This document shows, one piece after another, positions 34,887 through 43,471 of a DNA stretch of 64,000 nt. The position numbers were made by a program, and so were the translations under genes. Source of the DNA: PSRI01 sp041484195 (GTDB lineage: Bacteria > Bacteroidota > Bacteroidia > Chitinophagales > Chitinophagaceae); NCBI GenBank assembly GCA_041484195.1, contig JBGPHC010000015.1:25204-89203 (forward strand), in the 5' to 3' direction. Under the pieces are notes generated by a model. It was not told the origin of the DNA, did no database searches, and saw only the letters and a program-made list of their open reading frames with translations. Each line of letters begins with the position of its first letter. Within the stretch, counting starts at the first letter, position 1.

Positions 34887-36317
34887 GTGAAGTTGAAATC
34901 TCTAATGGCAGTCTTAGGACTGGGAGGCGCTTTTATATTCTTGAATACCTACTGCACCAAAATTTCTGCAACCGATATCGGGACAGATCTTTTACCCGCC
35001 GTGGACAATGTTTACACCTTCGACACCACTCTGGATGTCGTCACTAATAATTTTATTTCACCCGATTCCTCCATACCTTATTTCAACGCGTCGGGAGACG
35101 CGGCAGCCATCGGCTCCGTGAACAACGACCCCCAATTTGGTAAGATCAGTTCTTCCCTTTTTTTTGAATTGAAACCATCGTACTACCCTTATTTTTTCGA
35201 GAATGCAAAGGATTCCCTCTACCTGGACTCTGCGGTCCTGAGCCTGGCCTACGACCATAGTTGGGGTGATTCCAATATGGCCCAGCAATGGAACGTATAC
35301 CAATTGACGGAAAAAATAAGGTCAGACACTACTTACCGGGTAAACAGCCCGTTTACTTTTACGACGCTCCTGGGTAATGCAACGCTTACCCCTTCCGCGC
35401 TCGATGATTCTGTAATTCTTCAGAATGAAAGGTTGAAGGCGCAGTTGAGAATTAAGCTGGATGATAATTTCGGGCGATTATTACTTGACCAGGACAGTAC
35501 GGATGCTTATAAATCAGATTCTCTTTTCCGTGATTTTTTTAACGGTTTCGCCATTGTGCCCACCACGGGCGGCAGCGCCAATGCCTTATCATATTTTTCC
35601 CTGACTGATTCCAGAACGGCGTTGACAATATACTATCGGTTTGATAAGAATGGCAAGCGCGACACCACTTCCCGGATTTTCAAATTCGTTTTGGGTACCT
35701 GTGGCCAGGCATTGTATATTCAGCGGGATTTGAGTGGCTCACAGTTGAATGACCATCTGGCAGTTCTTCCAGCAGGAGACAGCCTCGTTTATATACAAGC
35801 TGCTCCCGGAAGCTTCGCGGAAATAAAGGCCAGTTCCATTGATGGATTCAGGGCCGCTAAAGGAAACGTGATTATTCACAGGGCCGAGCTGAGCATGCAA
35901 CAGGTGTTCTCGCCGGGGGAGAATGACGAATATCTGAAGGCTCCTGCTTATTTGTATCTTGATGCGTTCGACACTTCGGCATTCGCTTTCAAACCCTTTG
36001 TGCCCGACCTCCAGTTTAGCACAAGCGGGACCCCTCTCCTAAATAATTTCGGAGGCATTGCAAAATACAGTACCGACCCACAAGGCAACAGTATCGCGAC
36101 ATATACGTTTGTAATTTCAAGGTATTTGCAGGGAATTGTGACCAGAAATGAATTGCAGTACAAGATGCGGCTTTTTGCTCCGAACCAGGTTTATTATTCC
36201 GATTCTCCGGTTCCACCATTCACTTTAAACAATATGGCGGAGGGCAGGGTAAAACTGGGCGGGGGGAACCATTCAGCCTATAAAATGAAAATTCACATCA
36301 TATATTCCAAAATTTGA
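34887..36317 (+). CDS. DUF4270 family surface lipoprotein
   Basis: 476 residues. The start is GTG at 34887 (MKLKSLMAVLGLGG); an ATG at 34905 is the alternative. The signal segment ends with Cys in FLNTYCTKI, probably a lipoprotein site. DUF4270 features include TDIGTDLLPAVDNVYTFDTT, a beta-rich body (LYLDSAVLSLAYD) and FFNGFAIVPTTGG. The function of the family is not established. It is co-transcribed with the GT5-like gene. metK follows with its own promoter. Confidence 0.8.
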   Translation: MKLKSLMAVLGLGGAFIFLNTYCTKISATDIGTDLLPAVDNVYTFDTTLDVVTNNFISPDSSIPYFNASGDAAAIGSVNNDPQFGKISSSLFFELKPSYYPYFFENAKDSLYLDSAVLSLAYDHSWGDSNMAQQWNVYQLTEKIRSDTTYRVNSPFTFTTLLGNATLTPSALDDSVILQNERLKAQLRIKLDDNFGRLLLDQDSTDAYKSDSLFRDFFNGFAIVPTTGGSANALSYFSLTDSRTALTIYYRFDKNGKRDTTSRIFKFVLGTCGQALYIQRDLSGSQLNDHLAVLPAGDSLVYIQAAPGSFAEIKASSIDGFRAAKGNVIIHRAELSMQQVFSPGENDEYLKAPAYLYLDAFDTSAFAFKPFVPDLQFSTSGTPLLNNFGGIAKYSTDPQGNSIATYTFVISRYLQGIVTRNELQYKMRLFAPNQVYYSDSPVPPFTLNNMAEGRVKLGGGNHSAYKMKIHIIYSKI

Positions 36318-36327
36318 CGCCCACCCT

Positions 36328-36335
36328 TATCTTTG
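36328..36335 (+). promoter_or_regulatory. -7 promoter box for metK
   Basis: TATCTTTG matches TAnnTTTG. It lies 52 bases before the ATG at 36388 and 82 before the ATG at 36418. The leader is too short for a known SAM riboswitch. Confidence 0.5.
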
Positions 36336-36417
36336 CGCCAAATTAAATCATCGAAGACTAAAGTCTACTCCATTTATAGACTTTCCAATGACTCATTCAT
36401 CTATCAACCACAAACAA

Positions 36418-37668
36418 ATGCCGTATTTATTCACGTCTGAAAGTGTATCAGAAGGTCATCCCGATAAAGTTGCCGACCAGATATCCGATGCCCTAATTGA
36501 CAATTTCCTGGCCTTTGATCCTGAAAGCAAGGTTGCCTGCGAGACCCTGGTAACAACGGGTCAGGTTGTGCTGGCGGGAGAAGTAAAGTCTAAGGCTTAT
36601 CTCGATGTACAGGAAATCGCAAGAGGTGTGATCCGCAGGATAGGCTATGTTAAGAGTGAATACATGTTTGAGGCCAATTCCTGTGGTATTTTATCGGCTA
36701 TCCATGAGCAATCTTCCGATATCAACCAGGGCGTTACGAGGAAGAAAAAAGAAGACCAGGGCGCCGGCGATCAGGGTATGATGTTCGGATATGCCACAGA
36801 TGAAACAGATGACTACATGCCGCTGGCTTTGGATCTGGCCCACAAATTATTGATAGAACTTGCCGAATTGAGGAGAGAAAACAAGGAAATCAAATACCTC
36901 CGGCCCGATGCAAAGAGCCAGGTTACCCTTGAGTATGACGACAACAACAAACCCGTTCGGATTGACACGATCGTGGTATCCACCCAGCATGATGATTTTG
37001 CAACCGATGAAAAAATGCAGGAGAAAATAAGAAAGGATATCATTAATATTCTCATCCCCCGTGTGAAGAAAAAGTATAAGAAATATGCCCACCTCTTCAA
37101 CAAGAAGATCAGATATCATACTAATCCGACAGGGAAATTCGTGATTGGCGGTCCCCATGGCGATACAGGCGTAACGGGAAGAAAGATTATAGTTGACACC
37201 TACGGAGGAAAAGGCGCTCATGGCGGAGGAGCATTCAGCGGTAAAGATCCTTCAAAAGTGGATCGCTCAGCAGCCTATGCCACGCGTCATATAGCGAAGA
37301 ACCTGGTGGCTGCCGGCGTCGCGGATGAGATTCTCGTGCAGGTTTCGTATGCGATTGGTGTAGCGCAGCCAACCAGCATCAATGTGGATACTTTTGGAAC
37401 GGCAAAAGTAAGTATGACCGATGATGAGATCAGCAAGATTGTACAAGCGTTGTTCGATATGCGCCCTTATTTTATCGAAAAAAGATTGAAACTGCGCAAG
37501 CCCATTTATAGTGAAACAGCGGCCTATGGACATATGGGCCGAAAGCCGAAGAAGGTTACCAAGATATTTATCGCTCCTGGAGGGAAGGTGAAAAAGGTGA
37601 AGGTAGAGTTATTCACCTGGGAGAAATTGGATATGGTTAAGCAGGTCAAAAAAGCCTTCCACATTTAA
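36418..37668 (+). CDS. metK: S-adenosylmethionine synthase
   Basis: 416 residues from the ATG at 36418 (MPYLFTSESVSEGHPDKVAD). An ATG at 36388 would add ten residues (MTHSSINHKQ) that are not typical of the family. Diagnostic motifs: SVSEGHPDKVADQISDA, GAGDQGMMFGYATDE (GAGDQG loop), FVIGGPHGDTGVTGRKIIVD and GGGAFSGKDPSKVDRSAAY. It makes SAM from methionine and ATP for the methylases in this window (rlmB, pcm) and elsewhere. It has its own promoter and a terminator after the gene. Confidence 0.95.
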   Translation: MPYLFTSESVSEGHPDKVADQISDALIDNFLAFDPESKVACETLVTTGQVVLAGEVKSKAYLDVQEIARGVIRRIGYVKSEYMFEANSCGILSAIHEQSSDINQGVTRKKKEDQGAGDQGMMFGYATDETDDYMPLALDLAHKLLIELAELRRENKEIKYLRPDAKSQVTLEYDDNNKPVRIDTIVVSTQHDDFATDEKMQEKIRKDIINILIPRVKKKYKKYAHLFNKKIRYHTNPTGKFVIGGPHGDTGVTGRKIIVDTYGGKGAHGGGAFSGKDPSKVDRSAAYATRHIAKNLVAAGVADEILVQVSYAIGVAQPTSINVDTFGTAKVSMTDDEISKIVQALFDMRPYFIEKRLKLRKPIYSETAAYGHMGRKPKKVTKIFIAPGGKVKKVKVELFTWEKLDMVKQVKKAFHI

Positions 37669-37689
37669 TAAATAAAAAGATTTTTTGGA

Positions 37690-37721
37690 GAATCCTCCCC
37701 CGATACGAGGGAGGTTCTTTA
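37690..37721 (+). terminator. Terminator of metK
   Basis: A stem of CCTCCC/GGGAGG extended by GAA/TTC with one bulged T (37690-37699 with 37709-37717), followed by TTT and a T-rich stretch. Confidence 0.65.
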
Positions 37722-37731
37722 TTTTCGGCCT

Positions 37732-38304
37732 ATGGAAGAACAGGTCAATCCGTGGAAGATCATAGGATCGAGACAGGTGTATGAGAACGACTGGATTGAT
37801 GTAACGGAATTCGACGTAATCAATCCTTCGGGAGGGAAGGGCATTTATGGCAAGGTGCATTTTAAGAACGAGGCCATCGGTATCCTGCCCCTCGACGATG
37901 AGATGAATACCTACCTCGTGGGCCAGCACAGGTTTCCGATTGGGCAGTATAGTTGGGAGATCCCCGAAGGCGGCAGTCCTCAGGGAGAAGACCCGCTTCA
38001 ATCGGCCCGGAGGGAACTGCTGGAAGAAACCGGGCTGAAGGCTTCGGCCTGGGACAAGCTCATGGAAATGCATCTATCCAATTCCGTTAGTGATGAATAC
38101 GCCCAAATCTTCCTGGCGCGGGGTCTCAGCCAGCATGGGGCCGAGCCTGAGGAAACCGAGCGGATCACAGTCAGAAAAATTCCGTTCGAAGAAGCCTGCA
38201 AAATGGTGGAAAGCGGAGAAATTATGGATGCTATCAGTGTGGCAGCCATTCTGAAACTGAAACTACTGATATTGCAGGGTCTATTTAATAAATCATCCAG
38301 TTGA
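37732..38304 (+). CDS. NUDIX hydrolase, ADP-sugar pyrophosphatase-like
   Basis: 190 residues. The Nudix box spans GGSPQGEDPLQSARRELLEE followed by TGL, matching GX5EX7REUXEEXGU. The N-terminal domain and length fit the ADP-ribose / ADP-sugar pyrophosphatase branch (NudF-like), which hydrolyses ADP-ribose to AMP and ribose 5-phosphate; the exact substrate is not certain. The stop TGA overlaps the TTG start of rlmB by four bases (TTGA), so the two are probably translated together. Confidence 0.85.
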   Translation: MEEQVNPWKIIGSRQVYENDWIDVTEFDVINPSGGKGIYGKVHFKNEAIGILPLDDEMNTYLVGQHRFPIGQYSWEIPEGGSPQGEDPLQSARRELLEETGLKASAWDKLMEMHLSNSVSDEYAQIFLARGLSQHGAEPEETERITVRKIPFEEACKMVESGEIMDAISVAAILKLKLLILQGLFNKSSS

Positions 38305-39044
38305 AGTCTTCATCTATAATCATTGGCAGACAGCCCATCCTGGAGGCGATATCCAGTGGAAGGCCCATTGATAAGATCTACCTGCAAAAAAATGCGGGCG
38401 GAGATATCATTCAAGAAATCAGGAAACTGGCACATCAGCACCAAATTCCGGTGCAGTCAGTCCCTGTTGAAAAACTGAATAGCTTTACCCGCGCCAATCA
38501 CCAGGGCTGCGTGGCCATTGCATCCCTGATCATATATATTGAATTGCAGCAGTTGATCGACTTTGTGGTAGGGGAAGGAAAGACCCCACTCTTCCTGATG
38601 CTGGATGGCGTTACAGATGTGCGCAATATTGGCGCCATCGCCAGGACGGCTCTTTGTTGTGGAGCGCAGGGCATCATCATACCGGAAAAAGGGGTGGGGG
38701 CCCTCAATGAGGAAGCCATGAAAACTTCGGCAGGAGCCCTGCAAAAAATCCAGGTAAGCCGGGTGAGCAGCCTGGCACACGCTGTGGATACCCTGCATTT
38801 AAACGGGATCAAAGTTTATGCGACGCAAATGAGTGCTTCTAAAAAACTATTTGAAGCCGATCTCAGCACCTCCTGCTGCATCATTATGGGAAGCGAAGAC
38901 AGGGGCATTCAGCCATTTCTTTCAAAAGCGGCAGACGAACATTTCTCCATACCGATGGCTGGAGATTTTGATTCCCTGAATGTGTCGGTAGCTACCGGAA
39001 TCATATTGTATGAGGCCCTGAAACAGCGGCTTGAGACAAATTGA
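38301..39044 (+). CDS. rlmB: 23S rRNA (guanosine-2'-O-)-methyltransferase, RlmB/TrmH family
   Basis: 247 residues of the SpoU family. The N-terminal IIIGRQPILEAISSG substrate-binding domain is followed by the knotted methylase with LMLDGVTDVRNIGAIARTA (motif 1), CCIIMGSEDRGIQPFLSKA (motif 2) and IPMAGDFDSLNVSVATGIIL (motif 3). It methylates a 23S rRNA guanosine (G2251 in E. coli). The start is TTG at 38301: a stop at 38289-38291 closes the frame and no ATG or GTG precedes the conserved domain. It overlaps the NUDIX stop codon. Confidence 0.9.
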   Translation: MKSSSIIIGRQPILEAISSGRPIDKIYLQKNAGGDIIQEIRKLAHQHQIPVQSVPVEKLNSFTRANHQGCVAIASLIIYIELQQLIDFVVGEGKTPLFLMLDGVTDVRNIGAIARTALCCGAQGIIIPEKGVGALNEEAMKTSAGALQKIQVSRVSSLAHAVDTLHLNGIKVYATQMSASKKLFEADLSTSCCIIMGSEDRGIQPFLSKAADEHFSIPMAGDFDSLNVSVATGIILYEALKQRLETN

Positions 39045-39092
39045 ACGACGTTCTTATCTGCCATCTCTTCCCTTTAGTCTATCAAATAAAAA

Positions 39093-39113
39093 AGTCCATG
39101 GAATTCATGGACT
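39093..39113 (-). terminator. Terminator of the fatty acid desaturase gene
   Basis: AGTCCATG (39093-39100) pairs with CATGGACT (39106-39113) around GAATT; the whole site is nearly palindromic. On the minus strand a T-rich run follows (A run at 39085-39093), so it ends the gene at 39139-40257. Confidence 0.75.
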
Positions 39114-39138
39114 GCAAAATTCCAACGATGGTTGCCAT

Positions 39139-40257
39139 CTACATAGTTTCCTCGAAAATATTTTCCACACACGCATTGTTTCGCAACAATTTGAAATGTG
39201 AAGTAATCGCCTCCCAGGCCGTCATGCAACGATAAGGCAAATGGTTTTCTTTAGCGAATTGCTGAATGATGCCTGTGATCTGCGGATAATAGGCATGGCT
39301 CATGGAGGGGAAGAGGTGGTGCGCAATATGGTGATTGAAACATCCATAAGTAAAGTTGATTAATGCATTTTTTGGCGCGAAGTCGTTTGTGGAAATCATT
39401 TGGTGATAGGCCCAGGTCTGGTTCACCCTGCCCTCGGCGTCCGGATAGGTCCAGGTGGCATTTTCGCCTGCATGGGTCGAGAGTAAAGCCACCAGTCCCA
39501 TACCGCTGGCAACTAAATGCATGGCAAGGAATCCGAGGAGAACCCAATACCAGGCTATTTGCAGAACCAGCATGGGAATTACCAGCATGTAAAAAACATA
39601 AAACAATTTTGTAGCGAACAATTTCACGAATTCGATCTTTGGTATCTCAACAGCTTTCCGAACGATTCGGTCTTTCGAAAAGAAATCCCTGAAATCCCTT
39701 ATGAAAAGCCAGTTGAGAGTATAGGTAAAATACAGTATCGGCAGGTAGATATGCTGATATTTATGAAACCAGAAAGTTTTGGAACCAGGAAAAATCTTTA
39801 CCAGGTCGCTCTGTTCGATATCGCAATCCCAGGTAGGTATATTGGGATATGCGTGGTGTAATCGCACATGGCGGATTCTCCAGATATAAGAATTGGTTCC
39901 AAATAGTTCCAGCGCGTATTGGCTCGCCTCATTCAGAAACCTGCTTCTGAATAGCGCATTGTGGGCTGCATCGTGCACCACGTTTAAAAAAATCATGATG
40001 GTCGTAACAGCGAGGCCGATATAGCCAATGAACAGCCATGCCAGGTTATTACCCTTCAGCAAGACGAGCGTATACAATCCAAAAAAAGCCACAAACAACA
40101 AGGCGGCTTTAACTGAAGTCGCCGTATAAATATTTCTTTGGTCTTTATTTACTTCTTCAATCACGATTTGCCTGAGCCTTGGAAAAAAATCATTTTCCGG
40201 ATCCTTCCTGTACTGTGGTTTCTTCAATGTATTAGCTTCTATCATACAACCGATCAA
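39139..40257 (-). CDS. Membrane fatty acid desaturase
   Basis: 372 residues. The three histidine boxes of the di-iron desaturase family are HDAAHN (about 95), HVRLHH (about 130) and HHIAHHLFPS (about 317), separated by paired membrane segments. It introduces double bonds into acyl chains at the inner membrane. The HxxHH third box and length resemble linoleoyl-CoA / front-end desaturases, but without a cytochrome b5 domain. ATG at 40257 or 40245 is possible. A -7 box at 40267-40274 drives the gene. Confidence 0.88.
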   Translation of the reverse strand: MIGCMIEANTLKKPQYRKDPENDFFPRLRQIVIEEVNKDQRNIYTATSVKAALLFVAFFGLYTLVLLKGNNLAWLFIGYIGLAVTTIMIFLNVVHDAAHNALFRSRFLNEASQYALELFGTNSYIWRIRHVRLHHAYPNIPTWDCDIEQSDLVKIFPGSKTFWFHKYQHIYLPILYFTYTLNWLFIRDFRDFFSKDRIVRKAVEIPKIEFVKLFATKLFYVFYMLVIPMLVLQIAWYWVLLGFLAMHLVASGMGLVALLSTHAGENATWTYPDAEGRVNQTWAYHQMISTNDFAPKNALINFTYGCFNHHIAHHLFPSMSHAYYPQITGIIQQFAKENHLPYRCMTAWEAITSHFKLLRNNACVENIFEETM

Positions 40258-40266
40258 TTTTCAATG

Positions 40267-40274
40267 CAAAAATA
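40267..40274 (-). promoter_or_regulatory. -7 promoter box for the desaturase gene
   Basis: The minus strand reads TATTTTTG, 9 bases before the ATG at 40257 and 21 before that at 40245. Confidence 0.5.
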
Positions 40275-40291
40275 AATGAAATTTCAAAAAC

Positions 40292-41107
40292 TCAATCAAT
40301 CCTATGACCAGGGGCAAGAGATGCCTGCCTTTTCATTTCTCTCAGGATCAAATTTCTTTTTAAGGGGTGGGGAACCAGGCGGTTCAACAATAAGGACATT
40401 CGATTGAGTCTCCCGGGTACAATGATGCGCTTTTTTCGTAAGACAGATTGCATAGTATATTGAGCCACCGCTTCGGGACTCATCACCGCCATTTTTGCAA
40501 GGCCTTTCATGGACTGGTGTGCCTTAAGAAGCCGCTCATTCGTATCTACCGGGCCGGGACAAACGACACTTACGCTTATATTAGTATCATATAGGGATGA
40601 GCGCAGCGCGTTCGAGAAAGAAAATACAAATGACTTGCTTGCACAATATACTTCTTTATTGGGTATATTGAAAAAACTTCCCAGGCTGCTAACGTTCAGG
40701 ATATAGGCCTGTTGTTCCGCTTGAAGCAAGGGCAGAAAAAATCGGGTCAACAAAACGGGAGCAAGGGCATTAAGCTTCACCTGGCGGCTATAAAACCCGG
40801 GGGAAAAATGTTCAAATTCTCCTACCGATCCAATCCCCGCATTGTTGATCAGGAGGCTGATCCTAATTTTCTTACTAACCACGAATTGAAATAAGGCTTC
40901 AATATTCCTTTCTTCGCATAGGTCGGTCTCAAAATAGTCCGCAGCCACTGCAAATTCTTTACTTAGAGCAGCGGATTTCTCCAGCAGGCCTTCTCCAGGC
41001 AATGAAACCAGTAACAGATTCTTATTCAGTTTGGCACATTCTTTTGCGAAGGCTGCTCCAATTCCCATACTGGCTCCGGTTATGAGCGCATAGGATGATT
41101 CGCTCAT
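40292..41107 (-). CDS. Short-chain dehydrogenase/reductase (classical SDR)
   Basis: 271 residues. The cofactor site is TGASMGIGAAFAKE, the NNAG motif is LLINNAGIGS, and the catalytic region is NVSSLGSFFN with YCASK (Tyr/Lys). These are all SDR hallmarks; NADP is likely from the Ser/Met-rich loop, but this is a guess. The substrate is unknown. It overlaps the upstream epimerase-like gene by four bases (ATGA), so the two are one operon and may act on the same metabolite. Confidence 0.85.
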   Translation of the reverse strand: MSESSYALITGASMGIGAAFAKECAKLNKNLLLVSLPGEGLLEKSAALSKEFAVAADYFETDLCEERNIEALFQFVVSKKIRISLLINNAGIGSVGEFEHFSPGFYSRQVKLNALAPVLLTRFFLPLLQAEQQAYILNVSSLGSFFNIPNKEVYCASKSFVFSFSNALRSSLYDTNISVSVVCPGPVDTNERLLKAHQSMKGLAKMAVMSPEAVAQYTMQSVLRKKRIIVPGRLNRMSLLLNRLVPHPLKRNLILREMKRQASLAPGHRID

Positions 41108-42090
41108 AGCCTGTTTTGTTTTACCCAGTCAACTGTTTCTTTGATTCCCAATTCCAATGGACGAATTTGATAGCCCAATTCCTTTTCAGCCTTGGTACTG
41201 TCCAGGGCCCAGTCATAATAATATTTTCTGACCCAGTCTGGTGTGATCATTGGTGGCTTACCTGTTATGCCTGCATACATTAACATCATTCTACTCATTC
41301 CGCTCAGGAAAGGGAAAGGAATATGCCAGAGCTTTCTTTCAACTCCGCTGTATTTTTTGATGAGGTCCATCAATTGGTTGAAGGAGGCGTTGACTCCTCC
41401 GAAAATATATCTTTCCCCGCTTCTGCCTTTGTGCATGGCCGCTATATGTCCATCTACCACGTCATCTATATAACAATATGACCCTAAGTCAGCGCCATTG
41501 CCAGGGATTACCTTCCATTTTCCTTTCACATACAATTCCACGATCTTGGTCACGGGATTACTGCCGGTATCGAAGCCAGGGCCATAAATACGCGAAGGGT
41601 TGAGAATTACTATTTCGAGGCCCTGCGCCGCATAGTCGAGGGCAATTCCCTCCGCCCGGCTCTTAGTTTCCTCATAGGGATTGAAAAAACCGGTTATCCG
41701 GGGATCGGTTTCACTCATTGGCTTCTCTTTGGAGGGACCAATAACACCGGCTGTTGAAGTATAGACTATTTTTTTAACTCCAGACTTTTTTGCGGCTGCG
41801 AAGACATTTTCGGTTCCCTTCACATTAATATTAAAGAAAGTGGCCGGATCTTTAGCCCATAACCTGGCATAGGCTGCCAGATGATAGACCTGGTCAACTC
41901 CCTCCATCGCCGCCTCAATTGAAGCGGTATCTGAAATATCGCCACTGAATATCCTGATATTGGGTTTCTGGAATTCCGCTATATGGGGATTGGACCTGCA
42001 CAGCAGGTGAATCTTCTGCCCCTGTTCCGCGAGCCTTATGGTAAGTTTAGATCCAATATATCCCGTCGAGCCTGTGATCAGTATTGCCAT
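41104..42090 (-). CDS. NAD-dependent epimerase / dihydroflavonol-reductase-like SDR
   Basis: 328 residues from the ATG at 42090 (MAILITGSTGYIGSKLTIRL). The glycine motif is GSTGYIG, and the active site includes YTSTAGVIG and YEETKSRAE (YxxxK). It belongs to extended SDRs similar to dihydroflavonol reductase or 3-beta-hydroxysteroid-type enzymes. The frame extends to 42108, but that ATG lies within the minus-strand -7 box at 42106-42113, so 42090 is preferred. The next gene, an SDR, overlaps by four bases. Confidence 0.85.
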   Translation of the reverse strand: MAILITGSTGYIGSKLTIRLAEQGQKIHLLCRSNPHIAEFQKPNIRIFSGDISDTASIEAAMEGVDQVYHLAAYARLWAKDPATFFNINVKGTENVFAAAKKSGVKKIVYTSTAGVIGPSKEKPMSETDPRITGFFNPYEETKSRAEGIALDYAAQGLEIVILNPSRIYGPGFDTGSNPVTKIVELYVKGKWKVIPGNGADLGSYCYIDDVVDGHIAAMHKGRSGERYIFGGVNASFNQLMDLIKKYSGVERKLWHIPFPFLSGMSRMMLMYAGITGKPPMITPDWVRKYYYDWALDSTKAEKELGYQIRPLELGIKETVDWVKQNRL

Positions 42091-42105
42091 TCCATTGATT
42101 TCCTG

Positions 42106-42113
42106 CAAAACTA
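42106..42113 (-). promoter_or_regulatory. -7 promoter box for the SDR operon
   Basis: The minus strand reads TAGTTTTG. It lies 15 bases before the ATG at 42090 and overlaps the upstream alternative ATG. Confidence 0.5.
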
Positions 42114-42157
42114 TTATAAATGTACTAGACTACCTGTGGGGAGCAATGGTGCAAAAG

Positions 42158-42760
42158 CTAATTCTTCAGCCGGATATGCACGGTAGCAAAACTGGTCTCC
42201 ACGACCGCTTCCGTACATTTTCCGTTACTATAAGTATAATAATTTTCGTTGCCATCCGGGAGCTGAAGAACATATTTGTGTGGACCGACCGGCTTGATAG
42301 GAATAAATTTTCTGAAGTTTTCTGAAAATATTCTTCCAAGTCCCTCGGGCTCTACGTGCATCAGGCAGGCCGTTGTGTAATAAATCTTTGATTTGAATAT
42401 CTCCGTCTCATCGAGTCCTTTTATAAAATACTTGTCATTTACCCAATAAATATGCGCATTCGCCTTTTCCCTGCCATTTACTCTACGCAAAAAATTCCCA
42501 TCTGACAATAAGCCATTATTAAACAAGGACCTCACCCTGGTATAAACCTGAATCTTGAAGAGGATTTCGATACTAACGTCAGACTCAGTAATAAATTCTT
42601 TTGTTCCTTCGCCAATCGTTTGAGTGGAAACCAATTTCCCAACCGGCTTGCCGTTTTTAAGAATTTCATAATTGAGTTGCTGAACTGCCGGGGCGCCGGT
42701 ATTAACCAGGCCCAGCATCCAGTACATCAGTAATATCTGTATGTGAAATATGCCTTCCAT
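42158..42760 (-). CDS. DUF6134-like secreted protein
   Basis: 200 residues with a hydrophobic N-terminus (about 5-22). The body has the pattern NYEILKNGKPVGKLVSTQTI followed by a long beta-strand series and YYTTACLMHVEPEG. I relate it to the DUF6134 family found widely in Bacteroidota, with moderate confidence. No catalytic residues are obvious; such proteins may be periplasmic lipid- or metal-binding beta proteins, but the role is unknown. Confidence 0.6.
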   Translation of the reverse strand: MEGIFHIQILLMYWMLGLVNTGAPAVQQLNYEILKNGKPVGKLVSTQTIGEGTKEFITESDVSIEILFKIQVYTRVRSLFNNGLLSDGNFLRRVNGREKANAHIYWVNDKYFIKGLDETEIFKSKIYYTTACLMHVEPEGLGRIFSENFRKFIPIKPVGPHKYVLQLPDGNENYYTYSNGKCTEAVVETSFATVHIRLKN

Positions 42761-43471
42761 GCACTTGTAACGAAGCTTCAGAAAAAATGAAAATTTTCGC
42801 TCAAATTGCTTGACTCTTCAATAATTATTAACGCCTGAGGCAGGGCAATCGTTACATATTACTATGCATATTCTTCCGCTGATCAACCGTTTCCATGGCA
42901 TTTCCAGAGTTGGGAAATACCATTATCATATATCAATGTGAATTTCGCAAAAAAAATCAAGGATTTGAAGAATAGGCCCGCAAAAAAAAGTGAATACTCA
43001 GAAAAAATTCCCCTCACATCCTGGTTTTTGGATTCCCCGTAATTAACCTGATCTATTGCGGGTTAAAAATGCCAAAATGCAGGATTTGGAAATCTTCATT
43101 GTCCGGCAAAGCCCGAGTAATACTGTATTCCATAAACGAGTAGACCGGTTTTGCACCTTTGCATATTCACAAAAAGGAGCTATTTTTATAAATACGGCTG
43201 CAGATAACAACGCTGAATATCGAACTTCTGAATACCAAAAAAGCAATTATACAGATGCACAGGGAAAACACTGAGATACACGGAGAAAGACAATATGGTC
43301 CTCTGTGAAACTCTGTGGTCCTCTGTGAAACTCTGTGGTCCTCTGTGTAACAAAGCAATTGCACGGAGAGCCTCGGAGATGCACCGAAAAAAACAGCATG
43401 AGACTATGTGAACTTCTGCGAAACCTCCAGAACTTGATTGCAAGCATTTCAAAAACCCAAAGGCCCCGGTC
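42761..43471. other. Long intergenic region with a repeat cluster
   Basis: About 710 bases without a believable gene. The 43258-43410 part is dominated by CTCTGTG-type repeats in both orientations (listed separately). The left 480 bases are AT-rich and show nothing I can name. A CACCTTTG close to the -7 consensus lies near 43155, but no gene follows it closely. Confidence 0.5.
43297..43348 (+). repeat. Tandem repeat, 20-base unit, about 2.6 copies (CTCTGTG type)
   Basis: GGTCCTCTGTGAAACTCTGT repeats exactly at 43297-43316 and 43317-43336, with a partial third copy at 43337-43347. On either side, ACACGGAGA (about 43278-43286) and GCACGGAGAG (about 43361-43370) are inverted variants of the same CTCTGTG/CTCCGTG core, so the cluster can form stem-loops. 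Confidence 0.85.

Noticed and set aside
36301..36417. A possible SAM riboswitch before metK.
   Set aside because: The leader from the -7 box to the ATG is only 52 to 82 bases and shows no recognisable SAM-I, SAM-II or SAM-III architecture.
43056..43274. A plus-strand frame of 72 residues across the repeat region.
   Set aside because: The composition is unusual, no start context is seen, and its 3' part runs into the edge of the repeat cluster.
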